From the NCBI RefSeq assembly GCF_963678635.1, contig NC_087067.1, positions 23,565,547 to 23,629,546 of the forward strand: a stretch of 64,000 nt of DNA. The letters are read 5' to 3'. The stretch comes from Symsagittifera roscoffensis. Taxonomy: Eukaryota > Xenacoelomorpha > Acoela > Convolutidae. Positions 47,701 to 56,199 of this stretch are shown here, in pieces. Within the stretch, counting starts at the first letter, position 1. Every line of letters starts with the position of its first letter. Under the pieces are notes generated by a model. The model did no database searches. It saw only the letters and a program-made list of their open reading frames with translations, and had not been told where the DNA came from. The position numbers were made by a program, and so were the translations under genes.

Positions 47701-50700
47701 TAAAACTTTGAACATTTCGTCTTTTGTTTGTGATTGCATAAAAACATCGTCTAAATAGGTGATTGCGTTTTTCTTGAGTATCAGTGGTCTAAAAATTTTG
47801 CTCATAAAAGCTGAAAATGCTGCTGGTCCTATGGATATTCCATAGAATAAGCGGTTAAATTCATATTGTTGGTTTCCGATAACAAATTGTGTTAAACGTC
47901 GTGATTGTTCATCTAGTGGCATTTGATTGTATGCACTATTCATATCGGCGGTTGTGAAGTATTTGCCGTTTATTTTTGTTAAAATAACTTGTATTGGTTC
48001 AATGGGCCAATTACATTTTGATTCATCTATGAGTGAATTGAGGTATCTAGCATCGAGAACGATTTTTAATGATTCTCCTTTAGCTAGAATGATAACGGGG
48101 TTGATGAATGTGTTGCCTTTTGGTTGTTCTTCTTTGTTTACTGGTGATATAATATTGTATTGTTCTAAAATATCGAGTAATCTGTTTACTTTATCATGTA
48201 AGTGAATTGGTACTTTACTTGCTCTTTGTTTTTTGAAAACTGCGTCAGGTTTTAATGGGAGATGTAGTGATGAACTTATTTTACCAACATCGAATTTTGA
48301 TGTTGCATAGACTGATGAATATTTAATTAGCTGTTTGGCTAATTTTTCGAATTCGTCTTGTGTTATTTGTGAATGTTGGAAGTTAAACATTGTTAAGAAT
48401 TTTTGTTGATGCTCTGTGTAATTACTTATGTTGAATGTAGGTTTGAAATATGGAGTTTTTGTGAAATAATCCGTGTTTCTGTTTTCGTTACTTATTATAT
48501 TATTTATAGATAATTCTTCATTAAGAATTGTAGATTGGCATATATCTAGTAATTGGAGTATATTATTTACGCGATAGGCTTTTTCGTGTATTGGTGTTAT
48601 TGTAGCGTTGGTTTCACAATATCCTAGAAGTCCTAAAGGTAATGTTACTTGGTAAGGTGTGTTGTTATAAACATGTAAAGAAATTATATCTGAATTCGAA
48701 TTTTTCAAATATTTTATTGAAGAGATTGTGATTTTGAAAAATTTATGAATCGGTTTGAATTCAAAATCTGACATATAAAATTTTTGTTTGTTTTGTTCTT
48801 TATCATATTGATGAACTTGTTTTATTGAAAAATTATAGATGTTTCCTGATAGTGGTTTCAGGTGTTTTCTTTGTTGATTAAATATCGGATAAAATTTTGA
48901 AAAGAATGGTGGTTGTTTATTTAATCTTTGAAAAAATGTTAATGATGTTTCTTTTGTTTTTGTATATTTATCTTTGATTAATATTTTACTATTTATTATG
49001 TTAATTGTTGGTATATACTTTGAAATAAATGGTATTCCAATGATATTATATTTAATATCAGTGATATGGAATATTTGTTTGAATGGTTTATTTAAAATTT
49101 TGCTTTGCTCTATTGTTCTGGTAGGGAGGAGAAATAATTGGATTTTTCCGTAGTTTATCAATGTTGATCCTTGTGCTGTTGCTAGCTTGCTGGAGGTTTC
49201 CAGAGGTGTTAGCTTTGGGTGTAAGGATTTTATTTCATTCCATGTGGGAATGTTTATTATGTTTGATTCTGCTCCTGAATCAATTAAAAAATCTATTTCA
49301 AGGTCTGGTGGTTGAAATTCTTTATTTCTTGGGCTTTCTAAGAGAAATGGTATTGTCCAAATTTTTTCTTTGGGTTGTTCTTTTTGTATATTTTGGTAGA
49401 TGTGGTTTGTATTCAAGCATTTTGTTTTGGCATTTTGATCTGGTTGTGCTGTAGTATTTTTTGCATTTGTTTCTTGCGTTGTTGGTGTGGAATTTATGGG
49501 TGTAGTGTAATGATTTTGAAGAAATTCTGATTGATTTTCATATATATGTGATGGAAAGGGTTGTTCATATATAACAGATTCATAGTCATTTTCGACTTTT
49601 ATCATATTGATAGCAAGAGTGTTTTCAGTATCACTTTCTGAATCTGATGATGTACAATTTATTTGATTGAGTTGTAACGTATCGGTTACTGTGTCATCAA
49701 TACCTGGGGGGTCTGATGTTGTTTCTGGATTAGATTGTACTTGATTGATTTGTCTTTGATGTTTAGGTGTACTGCTTCTATGACGATTATTAGATGTATT
49801 ATAGTGATTATTATTTCGGTGTGGTGATTTGGAATAATTTCTGTAACGATTATTATAACTTGGGTGTCGATTTTGTGAATTATTTCGCGATCTGTTTTGA
49901 TAATTGCTGTTTGGTCTGTTATAGTTCGATCTATTATATGAGTTATTTCTTGATCGATTGTTTGGGTAATTCTGGTTTCGGTTGTTTGAATAACTTCTAT
50001 TTCTATTATAGGAGTAGTTTCTATTCCTATTGTATGATGAATTTCGTGATTGGTTGTTTGGATAGTAGTTATTTCTTGGTTGGGAATTAGATCTAGAAAC
50101 AAATCGTTGTGTATTCGAATTTGATCTGGAGTAGTTATTTCTACTATTTGGTCTATTGTAGTGATTTTGTGATGAATTATACGTGTTTCTTCGTTCTGGT
50201 GATCTTCCTCTATAACTTGAGTTATATGGGGATTGATTTCTTGTATAACTTGTATTGTTCGGAAGTGGCTTTCCTGAACTGTTGTTGCTGTATACATTTT
50301 TGTTTGGTAGATTTTGATCTTTTTTCATGTATTGATAGAATGATTTATTTGGTTCTTTGTATTTTTGAGGTTTATTTTGACTATCTTGCTGTTTTTGTCT
50401 ACATTCGGAAATACTATGTCCGTATCGTCGGCAATAATTACACCATTTTTTGAAAGATGGTTTGCCTTTAAAGTTCGGGTTCTTTTCGTAAATATTGAGT
50501 ATTTCAGTGATTTTTTCAACGAGATCTGTTTCTGATTCTTGTATATTATTAATATTAGTGGGAGTCGTTTCAATTTTGTTAACGTATTGTAATTTCAGAT
50601 TTTCCGTTTCTTCTAGTTTCATCGTAATTTCTGCTTGTTCTAGTTTGTCTACTAGTTTTCGAAAATCTAAATCGGGTTCTCGAATTGAAGAAGGATGGGA

Positions 50701-52965
50701 TGCTCTCTTTTTTATTGCTATTTTCCTTAATTGTGGTGTTAAGGTCATCATTAAGATTTCTGTCATCTTAGTGTTTTTATAGTCGTGTGTATTTAGTGAA
50801 TATGCTTTTCGAACTAGTGTTTCGATTCTTACTGCTATTTGCTTGATGGTTTCGTTTGGTAATCTGCGAATTTCATTACATAAAACTCTTTGTTGTTGTT
50901 TGTTTCTTTCGGAGTCAAACATTTTTGAAAATTCTTGTGTAAATCTTTTCCAGTTTGATTTTATTTCTTGAGGTAGTACTGAAAACCATTTTTGGGCTGC
51001 GCCATCTAAGGTTGTTTGTATTAACGCTGTGCGTCGATGTATCCAATTTTGATGTAGTGGCGTATTTATTGGTTCAGGTCCGATATTTAAAATCAGGTTT
51101 GCTGTTACTGCATTTAAATAGTCTTCTACAGAGTATTCAGGGTCTGTTCCTGTGAAAACCATTAAGGGTTTATTTGATGTTATTGATGATCCACCCATAA
51201 GGTATGGATTCATTGTCATTTGTAATGATTCAGCTGCATTTGGCATTTGAGAAAAATTTGAAAGTTGGTTTCTTGTTATTTCATGTTGTTGAAGATAATA
51301 CGGGAGTGGTATTTCATTTTGCATTTGTGATGGTTGATACGAGTGTGTAGTCATTGGATTTTGTTGTTGAATTGGTTGAAAAGATTGTATATTAATTGGA
51401 TTTGGTTGTTGAATTGGTTGTTGATATTGTGCATCTATTGATTGTGGAGAAAAATTTCTATGGTTTGTACGTGTTTTCTGTATTCCTTGTCTACGATATT
51501 CTTGAGTATTTGGTGCAAATATATCTGGTTGTAAGAAATCTTCATCTGAGGATAAATAATCCATTTGATAAGATGTTTGTTTTTTATTTTTATTTTGTTG
51601 AAAAAATGGGTAATTTTCACTGCGATCCTGTGGAGGATTTGGTTGAAAATTATTTGAATTATATTGGGCTGTTGGGTTATCCCAGTTTCGAGGTTTTGTA
51701 TATTGATTAAAATTCCTTTGTGGTTGATAATTTGCTTTTGACGGATGTGTATAATTATAATTATGGTCTGCAAAGTTGTTTCTAGTGAATGTTTTGCGTG
51801 TTTTTGATGGTATTGTCATGGGTTTGTATGTTTGGTAATCCATATGTGAATATTTAGGGGCAACCGAAGGTTTTACGGTTGATTGTAAGGTTACCTGTGT
51901 TTGTGAAGGATTTGTATTTCTTGGTGTTGTTAAATTTGGGCGTATTGGTGAAATACTTTGTTGTGTAGTTGTTGTGTGTACAATTTCTTCATTTATGAAG
52001 TGTGATGGTGTCTGGATATCTTGTTGAGTAAGATTCCTAGTTCCATTGAGGTTTTCATTGTGTATGACTGTAGAGTTTAAACTATTATTTTGTGTATCGG
52101 GTAAAAATGTATTATAGTTTAATGGTGTTGCATCAATTGTTAATGGTATTACTCTTACATAGTCTCTTATGTAAGATATTGTACCTATTGCTTGACTTGA
52201 GATTGATTGTGGGAAGCTTATAAATGCGGGATGAGACCATTCGGGGTCCCAAACATAATCTGATTGTTCTGTGATAGCGGTTTCATCGTTCGAATTTTGG
52301 GGTCTAAAATTTTTTCTTGCTTGTGCAATTAAATCAATATTGTGTGTGAAATAATCTATTATGAACCATGCTAAAATTTTTTGTAAATCGTGTCTGGTAT
52401 GTTGTGAAACGTCGTCTTTCGTGAAATTTTCTTTAATGACGTTCAAATAACTAGAGAGTAGTGTGATTTCATGTCGTACTCTTAAATGTTTAGATGTGTC
52501 TGTCGGTGAGACATTTGTTAATGGTAGTTCATTTTCTAATATTGAAATATAACTATATATTATTGCGAAAACTTCATTGGTGAAAATGGAGTTTGCTCTT
52601 TGTGAGTTATGGTATTGGATGCTTTTTATATATTCTGAAAAGACTTTTGAAAATTCTAAATCGAGATCGTCTGTTTGAATAGTATATGTTCTATTATTAT
52701 GGTTTGGGGAAGTGAATTCTATAGAGTAGATTCCATACTGTTGTGTTATGTTGCATATATCTTTTAGATAGTGATCTATGATTTGTCTTTTGATTTTTAC
52801 ATCGGGGAACTCTGTTTTACATGGACTAATTCCGGGTTCAAATAAATTTATGAGTAAATTTTGACAAAATAAGTGTTGTCCTCTATCAGTATCTGCGTCT
52901 ACTATAAAGGGAAAGATTTCATCATCATCTGGAGTTTCTTCACCTGGAGTGTGTGTTGAGCTCAT
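44743..52965 (-). CDS. gag-pol: Gag-Pol polyprotein, Ty3/gypsy type (2740 aa, single frame)
   Basis: Fused polyprotein for particle formation, reverse transcription and integration. Residues 1-600 are unassigned, with a Gln/Asn/Pro-rich stretch after about 300. A retrotransposon capsid-like domain starts near FTGTDPEY (D608). A CCHC zinc knuckle (CNYCRRYGHSISEC) lies at 842-855. Next comes a long Arg/Asn/Ser/Tyr low-complexity region (about 890-1090), probably nucleic-acid binding. The aspartic protease is DSGA with D1229. The reverse transcriptase has YLDD at 1737-1740 and LGH further on. RNase H has D1886 in CDAS. The integrase has an HHCC zinc site ending C2286-x2-C2289, catalytic D2321, D2381, E2417 (exactly 35 residues between the last two) and a GPY module at 2594-2596. 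A basic tail follows with no chromodomain seen. No frameshift separates gag from pol, and gag is about twice the usual size. All catalytic residues are present. Confidence 0.97.
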   Translation of the reverse strand: MSSTHTPGEETPDDDEIFPFIVDADTDRGQHLFCQNLLINLFEPGISPCKTEFPDVKIKRQIIDHYLKDICNITQQYGIYSIEFTSPNHNNRTYTIQTDDLDLEFSKVFSEYIKSIQYHNSQRANSIFTNEVFAIIYSYISILENELPLTNVSPTDTSKHLRVRHEITLLSSYLNVIKENFTKDDVSQHTRHDLQKILAWFIIDYFTHNIDLIAQARKNFRPQNSNDETAITEQSDYVWDPEWSHPAFISFPQSISSQAIGTISYIRDYVRVIPLTIDATPLNYNTFLPDTQNNSLNSTVIHNENLNGTRNLTQQDIQTPSHFINEEIVHTTTTQQSISPIRPNLTTPRNTNPSQTQVTLQSTVKPSVAPKYSHMDYQTYKPMTIPSKTRKTFTRNNFADHNYNYTHPSKANYQPQRNFNQYTKPRNWDNPTAQYNSNNFQPNPPQDRSENYPFFQQNKNKKQTSYQMDYLSSDEDFLQPDIFAPNTQEYRRQGIQKTRTNHRNFSPQSIDAQYQQPIQQPNPINIQSFQPIQQQNPMTTHSYQPSQMQNEIPLPYYLQQHEITRNQLSNFSQMPNAAESLQMTMNPYLMGGSSITSNKPLMVFTGTDPEYSVEDYLNAVTANLILNIGPEPINTPLHQNWIHRRTALIQTTLDGAAQKWFSVLPQEIKSNWKRFTQEFSKMFDSERNKQQQRVLCNEIRRLPNETIKQIAVRIETLVRKAYSLNTHDYKNTKMTEILMMTLTPQLRKIAIKKRASHPSSIREPDLDFRKLVDKLEQAEITMKLEETENLKLQYVNKIETTPTNINNIQESETDLVEKITEILNIYEKNPNFKGKPSFKKWCNYCRRYGHSISECRQKQQDSQNKPQKYKEPNKSFYQYMKKDQNLPNKNVYSNNSSGKPLPNNTSYTRNQSPYNSSYRGRSPERRNTYNSSQNHYNRPNSRNNYSRSNSNTQRFVSRSNSQPRNNYYPNNQSRNSSYNRNRNYSYNRNRSYSNNRNQNYPNNRSRNNSYNRSNYNRPNSNYQNRSRNNSQNRHPSYNNRYRNYSKSPHRNNNHYNTSNNRHRSSTPKHQRQINQVQSNPETTSDPPGIDDTVTDTLQLNQINCTSSDSESDTENTLAINMIKVENDYESVIYEQPFPSHIYENQSEFLQNHYTTPINSTPTTQETNAKNTTAQPDQNAKTKCLNTNHIYQNIQKEQPKEKIWTIPFLLESPRNKEFQPPDLEIDFLIDSGAESNIINIPTWNEIKSLHPKLTPLETSSKLATAQGSTLINYGKIQLFLLPTRTIEQSKILNKPFKQIFHITDIKYNIIGIPFISKYIPTINIINSKILIKDKYTKTKETSLTFFQRLNKQPPFFSKFYPIFNQQRKHLKPLSGNIYNFSIKQVHQYDKEQNKQKFYMSDFEFKPIHKFFKITISSIKYLKNSNSDIISLHVYNNTPYQVTLPLGLLGYCETNATITPIHEKAYRVNNILQLLDICQSTILNEELSINNIISNENRNTDYFTKTPYFKPTFNISNYTEHQQKFLTMFNFQHSQITQDEFEKLAKQLIKYSSVYATSKFDVGKISSSLHLPLKPDAVFKKQRASKVPIHLHDKVNRLLDILEQYNIISPVNKEEQPKGNTFINPVIILAKGESLKIVLDARYLNSLIDESKCNWPIEPIQVILTKINGKYFTTADMNSAYNQMPLDEQSRRLTQFVIGNQQYEFNRLFYGISIGPAAFSAFMSKIFRPLILKKNAITYLDDVFMQSQTKDEMFKVLETYHQILQNENLKAAPDKSHFFLTRVKFLGHNIERKTITPLKSRIDAIQKLQPPTNKKKIQEFLGMLNFLSKYVYKMQLYLRPFYNILRQQNNFEWNTEHQTRFEEIKKLLTEQISNTIPDPDQPFYAMCDASNFGIGAALLQSHNGTNKMNLISANSRLFTQAELRLSTLMRECTAIIYTLTEYEFLILGSKHPTVLFTDHKPIIFLFTQKSNPNHRVYRFQLILMKFPNLHIVWTAGKNLALPDTLSRNTPPELLTRKTTVEIPKNIKFYLAENETSPRLECKYAVKTDIEQSQINNLQHFPLYLDCQNNHYEVDLLGTSTFKPIPYSQWIKNNTQQKRTKQHLPKKDHFPLIEKEDLTDKINLSGPQTNDSKYTINQIFDLHDPLDTIPLSKLEIENIFLPPTETITISTLKQYQNLDPVIRQLKSWHKYKTKPIKADSTILGNKTLLRYFRKFNNTTINEKTDLLEYNLNESTVPCLPISMILIAFNISHTQNIKGHSGSEKTYSNFIQNFYFPNAPIWIKVLCNDCIVCQLNKPYPNQKQIAQKQDFKGQSLYFNHRISFDTKGPISPSSEGNSYIMVIVDAFTHYVALNPVPHCNAYYAYTTLYEHWIAKFGLPEILVTDNGTEFINNEIITLCHLYNIKHKPRTSHAPWTNGLVEGMNRSLQEYLRCIINGNDTKYTEWSADVKLFPLAYNSQITTTLGMSPYEMVFNQKPRKPIMFTANSHKNAQGYCQPNKDSICYNLPLHTHDEDHFHHPQILKLASGTHTEWILNRDKKHNEIYQKITKKLLQRQNINEQINSRFTPASDLKIGTFVLIPNFNTQKGISKKLQPLRKGPYQIIAKPTDVTYKIIDSNKKEIVQHRNNLLPYYPKEYALRELTQLYSFTGLKIIQNEPHLKNTEQNDNPTENQNTKPIATKNNTQNHKESPKQRKNRKMTEQIIPQEEIDKSEHRKTTRLRNQPRKNYKMFIPQSKILKKVEFKK

Positions 52966-53407
52966 TTTTTCGTTCGATGACTGTTAATATGTAATTATTA
53001 ATGTGTCGAATTGGTTGATTCCAATTGTATAGATGTACTGGTTTGTGTTTGTACTGCTTTTTTATTCTTCTTTTTCCTCTTTGTGATGAATTTGAAGTTG
53101 TTTCTGAGTCAGAAAAATATAATTGATCGTGAAGTGGGTAATTTTTATCTACTGATTCTTTTAGTTTGTAAAGTTCGTCTAAACTGTTGGTTTCTGATTC
53201 TGAAAATGCGTTTCGATTCTTTGAAAATCTTTTTCGTGTTATTTGTCTTTGTTTAGTTATTATTTTTCTCTTTAGTGTTTGTCGTTTTGTGCGAATGTAT
53301 CCAACTGTTTGTGTATGAGGTGTGATTACAAGGTCGTATTTTTTGTTATCTATTTCACAATTGTGTAAAATGATTGTTTGTTTATTTCCTAGGTTTTTAA
53401 ATGACAT
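52940..53407 (-). CDS. Small basic ORF1 upstream of gag (155 aa, unknown)
   Basis: First ORF after the leader. It is hydrophilic and strongly basic: a Lys/Arg-rich stretch at about residues 40-65 (RTKRQTLKRK and following), an acidic/serine segment around 70-110 (SESETNS, SDSETTSNSS), then a second basic cluster (RGKRRIKKQYK). There is no signal peptide or membrane segment. Its stop overlaps the start of gag-pol by 26 nt in another frame (ORF1 ends 52940, gag starts 52965), so the two are tightly linked. It could be an RNA-binding or nuclear-targeted regulatory protein, but that is only inferred from charge. I recognise no family. A donor-like CAG|GTGAAG lies exactly at its stop (GT at 52943-52942). 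Confidence 0.7.
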   Translation of the reverse strand: MSFKNLGNKQTIILHNCEIDNKKYDLVITPHTQTVGYIRTKRQTLKRKIITKQRQITRKRFSKNRNAFSESETNSLDELYKLKESVDKNYPLHDQLYFSDSETTSNSSQRGKRRIKKQYKHKPVHLYNWNQPIRHINNYILTVIERKNELNTHSR

Positions 53408-54638
53408 AAGGTTTAGGATGACGGATGCAAAAGGTTGTTAAATGATTTCTATTTTCTTAAACTGTTAGTTCTTACGATTTTTTGGTTAGCTTAACCTGGG
53501 TCTTTTTGTTCAGGGTTGGAGAGAAAAGTATATCGATTCCGGAGAATGATTTTACTTTCTCGTGACTAGTATAAGCTAAGGTGTTAACTTACTTAATCTT
53601 ACTTAAGGGAGTGATTGTGTTCAAGGGTTGGAGAATAGTAAATCGATCCACAAGGTTCAGGTATAATTAGAACGCGAGTAGTTCGTTAGGTACTATTTTA
53701 AACTTACTAAGTCTAAGATAATCCTGGGTCTGGTAAGAGGGGGGATCAAGTGAAGGATGAATAACCGAAGTTCTTCACTGTTTATCCTAATTTGAATGAT
53801 TAGTTTTGTTTAAAAATTTCTATTAGTCTTGGGTCTTTAGAAAGGGTTGGGTAGTGAATCGACGTTTGAGGTCGTTAGACACTAATTAAGTGGGTGGGGG
53901 AGAACAAAGTTGTTCTGTTTGATCCAAGGATAAGCCTTGATGATCAAATTTAAAATGTAATGAAGTAGAAAATGATTTAAGATCCAAGGATAAGCCTTGA
54001 TGATCTGGTTTTAAAATTAAGTGACTTTAAGTTTTAATGAGGTTTTAAATTTGTGTAAAGGAAAGATTTAGTGTTTTTATGATATTAGTGGGTTTGATGA
54101 TTGCTGTTATGTTTTAGGTGATGAAGCTGGAACAACAGGATGATTTATGATTACTAACCATTTATTGTCATGCTACTAATTTTTATTTTTATTTTCCAAT
54201 AAATATTTTTCAAACATGTTTTGTATAATACTGCAGAATTTTAGGAAAACGATCTTAGATCTTTTTATCAATCGTTATTGCATAATATTAATTTTGTTTA
54301 GCGCCTGAAATGATTTTGAAGATTTACTTCAAGGTTTTATGTTTGCAAATGGAAATCTAAATTCATTGCAAGTAGTATTCGAAATATAAAAGTTTGTTCT
54401 GGCTTTTGCCGAACTATCATATAACTATACGGCAAGTTTCTACTTTGTCGTATGTCGTCTTTGGTTCGATGTCTTCTTCCAATTCCGGGTAGTTCTATTA
54501 TGGTTCGGAATATTGGCTCGGATCTATTGAGTCGGAGAGACATTTCAATTAAATTATTGTCGTATAACATTTTGTAAATGTTTTTGTCTAATTTCTAATC
54601 TAATTTTGGTTAATTCTAATCTAATAAGGTCTTGTTCG
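53408..54638 (-). other. Retroelement 5' leader with internal repeats
   Basis: A 1.25-kb untranslated leader between PBS and first ORF, with no long frame. It holds two exact 25-bp direct repeats (53921-53945 and 53981-54005, starting GATCCAAGGATAAGCC) 60 bp apart. It also holds three looser copies of a motif AGGGTTGG...(A)TCGA near 53513, 53628 and 53839, two of them preceded by TGGGTCTTT. Packaging, dimerisation, promoter or insulator roles are possible but not shown. Confidence 0.7.
53921..54005. repeat. Pair of exact 25-bp direct repeats in the leader
   Basis: 53921-53945 and 53981-54005 carry the same 25 bases (starting GATCCAAGGATAAGCCTT), 60 bp start to start. Each copy is flanked by AT-rich spacer. 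The function is unknown. Confidence 0.9.
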
Positions 54639-54656
54639 AGACTTATGGTCGCACCA
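54639..54656 (-). other. tRNA primer-binding site
   Basis: In element orientation the 5' LTR is followed by a 2-nt gap (TC) and then TGGTGCGACCATAAGTCT. TGG complements a tRNA CCA end. The plus strand here reads like the 3' end of a tRNA, including a T-loop-like TTCGA about 20 nt in. The tRNA species could not be assigned: the spacing does not fold into a standard T-arm/acceptor arrangement. Confidence 0.75.
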
Positions 54657-54658
54657 GA

Positions 54659-55068
54659 TGAGTTAGGACCGAGTTGGTTAACTCATAGAGTAATTTCGGA
54701 TAGGGTACACCGTCTGCTCGTCACGCTATCTTATTTTCGGCCGGATAGATTCGTGCAACTTCTTAGTCTAATACCGATCCTAATCTTACTCTTATACTAT
54801 CTAGTCTCAGGTTGTTTAACTAGTCTCTGCTAGGCTCAATAGATCTAGGGTATACTGGTTTATTGCGGCTGCTGAAGTGCTCGGGAGAGTCCAACTAATT
54901 TCTAAGTTAAATTCAAATCTCTCTGGTGCTGAAATTACAAGTAACTTCAGCACTTACAAATAAGTGGGTTGTTAGTTAGATGGATCATGATTGGTTAATA
55001 TTAAATACTTTACATTGGTAAAACATTTAATTTATCCAATCATAAAATATAGTTTAGATCAGGTTCCA
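54659..55068 (-). repeat. 5' LTR (410 bp)
   Basis: Upstream LTR in element orientation. It starts TGGAACCTG at 55068 and ends CTAACTCA at 54659. It matches the left LTR at every position compared. It contains an AATAAA at 54864-54859 (minus) and an 8-bp-stem hairpin (GTGCTGAA/TTCAGCAC, 54926-54953). U3/R/U5 borders cannot be placed without transcript ends. Confidence 0.97.
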
Positions 55069-55072
55069 TTAG
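55069..55072. repeat. Target-site duplication, right copy (TTAG)
   Basis: TTAG follows the last LTR base (55068) and matches 36212-36215, fixing both ends of the element. Confidence 0.85.
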
Positions 55073-55839
55073 GGTGGCGGGGATCGAAGTCGTAAAAAAG
55101 GTCATCCAGGTTAACCCCTTATCTCGCTGCATCAAATTCAGAAGATATATTGTTCTTCTCCAAGTTCTTTTTATAATTACTAAAGTTCCTTAAAACTTAA
55201 CTCTCGGAAAAAAATTTGTGACATGAATTTTTTTGACTCATCAAAAACACAGTGGAAGCAGAGTAATATGTCAATGATGTTATAGCATGATTTTAAAACC
55301 ACTTGTTAAAACGATGAAATGAGTTTTCCAATAACTCCGTGAGACTATTTGGAGTCAAAGTCAGTTAGCATCTGCGTATTATATAAAACTTCCCCTCCCC
55401 TCCCCTTGAACTCGTGCAACATACTTAACGCTATTGATCTGACCACTTCAGAAATGTTATCATTATTTTGTTATTCCTGCCATCTGTTTTTCCATCTTTT
55501 CATTTCAAAAACTGTCAAATTTTGGATTTTCAATTTTTCTCAATTTCCTATTATATCCCAACGTCCAGTGTCAACACAAGATATCTTAAAAGTACAAAAG
55601 ATATTAAGTAACAAATTGCAAATAGTTACTACCATTTTCATAATTTTCATTATCTCCGATAAGTTTCAATTTTATGCAGAGGTATTACATATTGCAAAAG
55701 TGCTTTTTCAGGCTGGCATTTTTTGCATTCAATGAGTGAACGAAAAAATGAAATATTTTTAACTGCATTACTGAAAGATTTTATCCTGTTGTTTTCTTTT
55801 GAAATATTTTCAGAGCCTATTGAGTTATGTTAAGTATGT

Positions 55840-56199
55840 TTAAATAACATAAATAACATCGGTGATAACTTTATTTTGTTTTCGAACCAAACTCAGCTGA
55901 CAAGGGTGGGTTGTCGCGTACAGTTTTGGACCCGGGGGTTCAAAAGAGACGGGAGTTTGAGTGAAGGGGGTGAAAAGGTTGAATTGTGCCAATTTGGTGA
56001 CAGGTTTATTTGGGGTGTAATGCAAGCCCCCTTGGAGGAGGCACGGATTAAGTGATTGATCGGGAGAGTTAAACTGCGGCAACAGCCCGCGGGTTGCATT
56101 CCGTCGAGCAGCGAAAGACTTAGCGGATGTAAAAATAATCAATAGACGTTTGGCGCGAGGATTGACACCTAGTGCGCTATTTTGGATAATTGAGCGCAT
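55840..56199 (-). CDS. Weak candidate ORF (119 aa, unknown)
   Basis: A frame with mixed composition (starts MRSIIQNSALGVNPRAKR) in the most GC-balanced patch of the right flank. It has no known domain, no signal peptide and no splice or polyadenylation support. It could equally be chance in GC-richer DNA such as a promoter or first exon. Confidence 0.15.
   Translation of the reverse strand: MRSIIQNSALGVNPRAKRLLIIFTSAKSFAARRNATRGLLPQFNSPDQSLNPCLLQGGLHYTPNKPVTKLAQFNLFTPFTQTPVSFEPPGPKLYATTHPCQLSLVRKQNKVITDVIYVI

Larger units (their letters stand above)
36216..55068 (-). mobile_element. Giant Ty3/gypsy-type LTR retrotransposon (endogenous retrovirus-like) with chuvirus-type env
   Basis: A complete 18,853-bp element read on the minus strand. 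Seen directly: two 410-bp direct repeats (36216-36625 and 54659-55068) that compare base for base as identical, beginning TGGAACC and ending TAACTCA in element orientation, flanked by TTAG on both sides. A tRNA-type primer site lies 2 nt inside the right LTR. Between the LTRs lie, in order, a 155-aa ORF, a 2740-aa gag-pol, two small hydrophobic ORFs, an ATG-less ORF, an 872-aa glycoprotein and a 597-aa ORF, all on the minus strand and all intact. Domain order PR-RT-RNaseH-INT with a GPY module is that of Ty3/gypsy elements. Identical LTRs and intact frames imply recent insertion. It is far longer than the usual 5-10 kb for gypsy or errantivirus elements. The coding strand is rich in A and C and poor in G, unlike the flanks. 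Confidence 0.97.

Noticed and set aside
49686-50297. 203-aa minus-strand frame overlapping gag-pol
   Set aside because: Alternative-frame shadow of the Asn/Arg/Ser-rich tract; its composition (Ile/Thr/His repeats) follows from the same codon repeats.
44743-52965. Programmed frameshift or stop readthrough between gag and pol
   Set aside because: The frame is continuous from the gag start to the integrase tail; no stop to bypass.
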